From contig NZ_JAHUWN010000013.1 of assembly GCF_019219025.1 (NCBI RefSeq), positions 107,929-171,928 of the forward strand: a stretch of 64,000 bases of DNA, given 5' to 3'. Position numbers and translations under genes: made by a program. Each line of letters begins with the position of its first letter. Within the stretch, counting starts at the first letter, position 1. Of this stretch, positions 62,040-64,000 are shown piece by piece. The notes beneath the pieces are model-generated. The model searched no databases. It saw nothing but the letters and a program-made list of their open reading frames with translations, and had not been told where the DNA came from. This stretch comes from Bacillus sp. sid0103 (lineage in GTDB: Bacteria > Bacillota > Bacilli > Bacillales_B > DSM-18226).

Positions 62040-63323
62040 TTAGTTACCTCTTGCTTTTTTCCATTGTGCATTTAAATCATTCATTATAGAATCTAAACTA
62101 GTTTTGCCTGCCACCATCTGTTGACCTATGCCATTAACGTCAAATTTCATGGCATTCTTTACCTTGTTATACTTATCATCATAGAAAACAGTTACTGACT
62201 TAGCATCAACACCATCAAAGGCTTGAGCAAAGAATTGATCATTATAACTTACACCCTTCATTGTAGGCTTTATACTAAGAGTAGAAACAAGCTGAGTATA
62301 ATAATCACCAAAGAACCATTCAAGGAATTCTTTTGCTTCCTTTTGATTTTTACTAGTTTTAGGAACTCCCCAGAAGAATTCAGTCATTGCAGTATTGTAG
62401 AATGGATCGCTAGTAGTATTCCTTGTTGGTAATAAGAAAACTCCTAAATTCTCATCCTTACCTCCATTTTGGTTATAATCACTCTTATACCAGGAGCCAG
62501 CTGCTAACATACCAGCTTTTCCCGCTACAAACATTGCTCTTTGCTGATCCCAACCATATCCTAATGGATCATCTCCAAAAACCTTAGCATCATATAATTT
62601 TTGAATCTTTGTATATGCATTGTAGAATGGCTGTCCTTTTGTAAAAGGATCATCCTTAGTAGCCATCTTGTTGTAGTATTGTCCATCTCCTGCTTCAAGC
62701 ATTGGCATATATTCATTAAGTGGATAATTTACCCAAGAATCCTTTAAGCCCAATGCAAGTGGTGTATATTTCTTACCATCTTTTATTGTTTGACAAACCT
62801 TTATAAACTCATCCCAAGTCTTAGGTATTTCTAAATTGTATTCTTTGAAAATGTTCTTGTTGTAAAAAACAAATTCATTAAATACTGCTTCTGGTAACCC
62901 TATTACATTTCCTTTAATCATAGTTTCCTTAGCATATAAATTGTTTTCAGTTGCCTTTAAATCATTTAGAGGTACCATAATATCCCCATAAAGTGAAAGA
63001 TTTGCTTGTCTAATTGGGAATACATCTGGCAGCTGATTTGCTGTGCTTCTTATCTTCATTGTATTATCATATTCAGTTTTTCCAACTTTTTCCACTTCTA
63101 TAGTTACATTTGGATGCACCTTTTTATAAGCATCTGCTATCTTTTTAGTTTCTGTCATATACTTATACTCGTCGTCTCCCCAAAGAGCCATTTTTAGTGT
63201 TACCTTTTTATCGCTAGCTGTTGATGCGCTCTTTGTATTTGAGCACCCTACAGCAAAGGTGCTTAGTAGTGTTGCTGCTACTAAAGCTAAGCTTAAATTT
63301 TTTAATAATTTCTTTTTAATCAC
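62040..63323 (-). CDS. Sugar ABC transporter substrate-binding lipoprotein
   Basis: 427 residues: lipoprotein signal with lipobox FAVGC (Cys27), then a SBP_bac_1/CUT1 domain (KMALWGDDEYKYMTETKKIA, VEKVGKTEYDNTMKIR, later GWDQQRAMFVAGKAGMLAAG and SWYKSDY). Start is GTG 63323, with GGGGG upstream. It captures the oligosaccharide outside the membrane for the two permeases. It is first in the operon, 126 bases from the end of the IS66 remnant. Confidence 0.92.
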   Translation of the reverse strand: MIKKKLLKNLSLALVAATLLSTFAVGCSNTKSASTASDKKVTLKMALWGDDEYKYMTETKKIADAYKKVHPNVTIEVEKVGKTEYDNTMKIRSTANQLPDVFPIRQANLSLYGDIMVPLNDLKATENNLYAKETMIKGNVIGLPEAVFNEFVFYNKNIFKEYNLEIPKTWDEFIKVCQTIKDGKKYTPLALGLKDSWVNYPLNEYMPMLEAGDGQYYNKMATKDDPFTKGQPFYNAYTKIQKLYDAKVFGDDPLGYGWDQQRAMFVAGKAGMLAAGSWYKSDYNQNGGKDENLGVFLLPTRNTTSDPFYNTAMTEFFWGVPKTSKNQKEAKEFLEWFFGDYYTQLVSTLSIKPTMKGVSYNDQFFAQAFDGVDAKSVTVFYDDKYNKVKNAMKFDVNGIGQQMVAGKTSLDSIMNDLNAQWKKARGN

Positions 63324-63449
63324 TTTTTTTCCCCCTTCACACTTTATAGTTATATTTTAATTATTTTTACAATATCATTGAATGATATATATTAATGTTT
63401 TTTTGATTTATATTATCCTCTTGATTTAAACTAGCATAATTGATTAAAG
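63324..63449 (-). promoter_or_regulatory. Promoter region of the sugar operon
   Basis: Very AT-rich 126-base stretch between GTG 63323 and the IS66 end. It must hold the operon promoter. ATTGAATGATATATATTAATG (63376-63396) is a plausible -10/operator zone; no certain -35 or cre site was recognised. Confidence 0.3.
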
Positions 63450-63900
63450 GTAAGCCCGAATTATAAAAATAAGCGCACCTTTCCGGTACGCATCACAAAT
63501 AGCAGTATATTCTGATTTTTTTCAATCGAATACGGCTTACTTCATTTACTTGCTACATTCTGTCTGAATCTTTTTTGACCAGGGCATGTATTGATCTAAA
63601 ATTTCAGGGTTTTTCAATGCACCCATCATTCAAGAATGCTTTGAGTCCATTTGCCCTGTTCAATGTGTAGTCAGCTGCTTTCGAGAGTGCGTTTTTTCCG
63701 TAGAATGGTGACGTTTCAACCCGTCAAAGGAATTTATTCACAATTGACTTAGAGTATTTTTGCGTTTTTTCTTCGCTTACTCGGAGACAAATGTTTAAAT
63801 TTCCTTTCAAGTCGATATAAATCGTCACAATAGATCACACCATTTCGTCCATTTTTGCTGTCCGCTTTCAGCCTGTCAACAACGGTTTAAAATTCCCTTT
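63450..63900 (-). mobile_element. IS66-family insertion sequence remnant (one end plus transposase relic)
   Basis: GTAAGC at 63450 begins a terminal sequence of IS66 style (GTAAGC...AAGCGCACCTTTCCGGTACGC). The minus strand then encodes, in shifting frames, the C-terminal part of an IS66 transposase (see 63546-63871). The other end lies outside the window or is lost, so no target duplication could be checked. Confidence 0.7.
63546..63871 (-). pseudogene. Decayed IS66 transposase C-terminal region
   Basis: Three minus-strand frames together give the family order: YCDDLYRLERKFKHLSPSKR (about 63752-63829), then YGKNALSKAADYTLNRANGL and KAFLNDGCIEKP (63604-63701), then LDQYMPWSKKIQTECSK and stop (63546-63599). 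At least two frameshifts and a stop break it. Confidence 0.8.
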
Positions 63901-63941
63901 TTTCAACGGAACCAAATTCCCTATTATCAACGTTCTAAGAC

Positions 63942-63964
63942 AGCTGGCTGAATGCCAGCTTTTT
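63942..63964 (+). terminator. Small hairpin at right edge
   Basis: AGCTGGC and GCCAGCT around a 5-base loop, followed by TTTT. No plus-strand gene before it is visible. Confidence 0.55.
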
Positions 63965-64000
63965 GCTTCTCACGAAGCCTATATGAATCTCCTTTAATGT

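Overview
The window looks like chromosomal DNA of a low-GC, endospore-former-type member of the Bacillaceae (Bacillus, Neobacillus or Mesobacillus-like). The evidence is strong GGAGG-type ribosome binding sites, TTG and GTG starts, AT-rich intergenic DNA, a dpp-ykf operon in the Bacillus subtilis order, a ycnK-ycnJ-ycnI copper cluster, KtrAB-type potassium uptake, YqjF- and YfmQ-like proteins, and the GC-rich ~130-bp palindromic repeat that is scattered through such genomes. No rRNA, tRNA or CRISPR array was seen.

Layout. 1-7296 (minus strand): dppA-dppB-dppC-dppD-dppE-ykfA-ykfB, import and breakdown of murein-type peptides; the operon runs off the left edge. 7637-9850 (minus): an ECF sigma factor, a PadR regulator and a SEDS (FtsW/RodA-like) membrane protein, tightly coupled. 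10112-18232: a secreted Thr/Ser-rich protein, an MDR oxidoreductase, a small membrane protein, a MATE exporter, a Ktr potassium channel pair, a YfmQ-like protein and a TerC-family protein. 18570-21077: copper genes ycnK and ycnI with a truncated ycnJ between them, then a His-rich UreH/NiCoT-like transporter. 21261-25541: an Eis-like acetyltransferase, an M29 aminopeptidase broken by an in-frame TGA, and a secreted glycerophosphodiesterase of foreign base composition. 25757-31257: a NUDIX gene fragment, two SDR dehydrogenases divergent from a TetR regulator, a second-type lspA, and an ArsR-MDR pair.

31793-38524 is an accessory island: a three-gene operon ending in a winged-helix/PD-(D/E)XK-like protein, an intact NUDIX gene convergent with an HKD-nuclease/DEAH-helicase/DUF3427 protein, and scraps of phage-type DnaD replication genes and a DpnII/MboI-type nuclease joined at a recombination scar. 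38783-54936 returns to ordinary accessory metabolism: DMT and MFS exporters, a nitroreductase, a remarkable sigma/anti-sigma/DUF4179 single polypeptide, a SRPBCC protein, a YqjF protein, a tandem pair of FMN-binding GltB-like proteins, a PPOX protein, an M14 carboxypeptidase and a glutaminase. Several gene relics (DUF6508, MFS, TetR, AraC) lie between them.

55908-63323 (minus) is a complete, probably horizontally acquired operon: sugar-binding lipoprotein, two ABC permeases, a GH112 beta-galactoside phosphorylase and a GH42 beta-galactosidase. Its AT-rich, AGA/ATA-heavy codon use looks clostridial. It abuts a decayed IS66-family element at the right edge (63450 onwards). No ABC ATPase is in the operon, so the permeases presumably use a shared MsmX-type ATPase encoded elsewhere.
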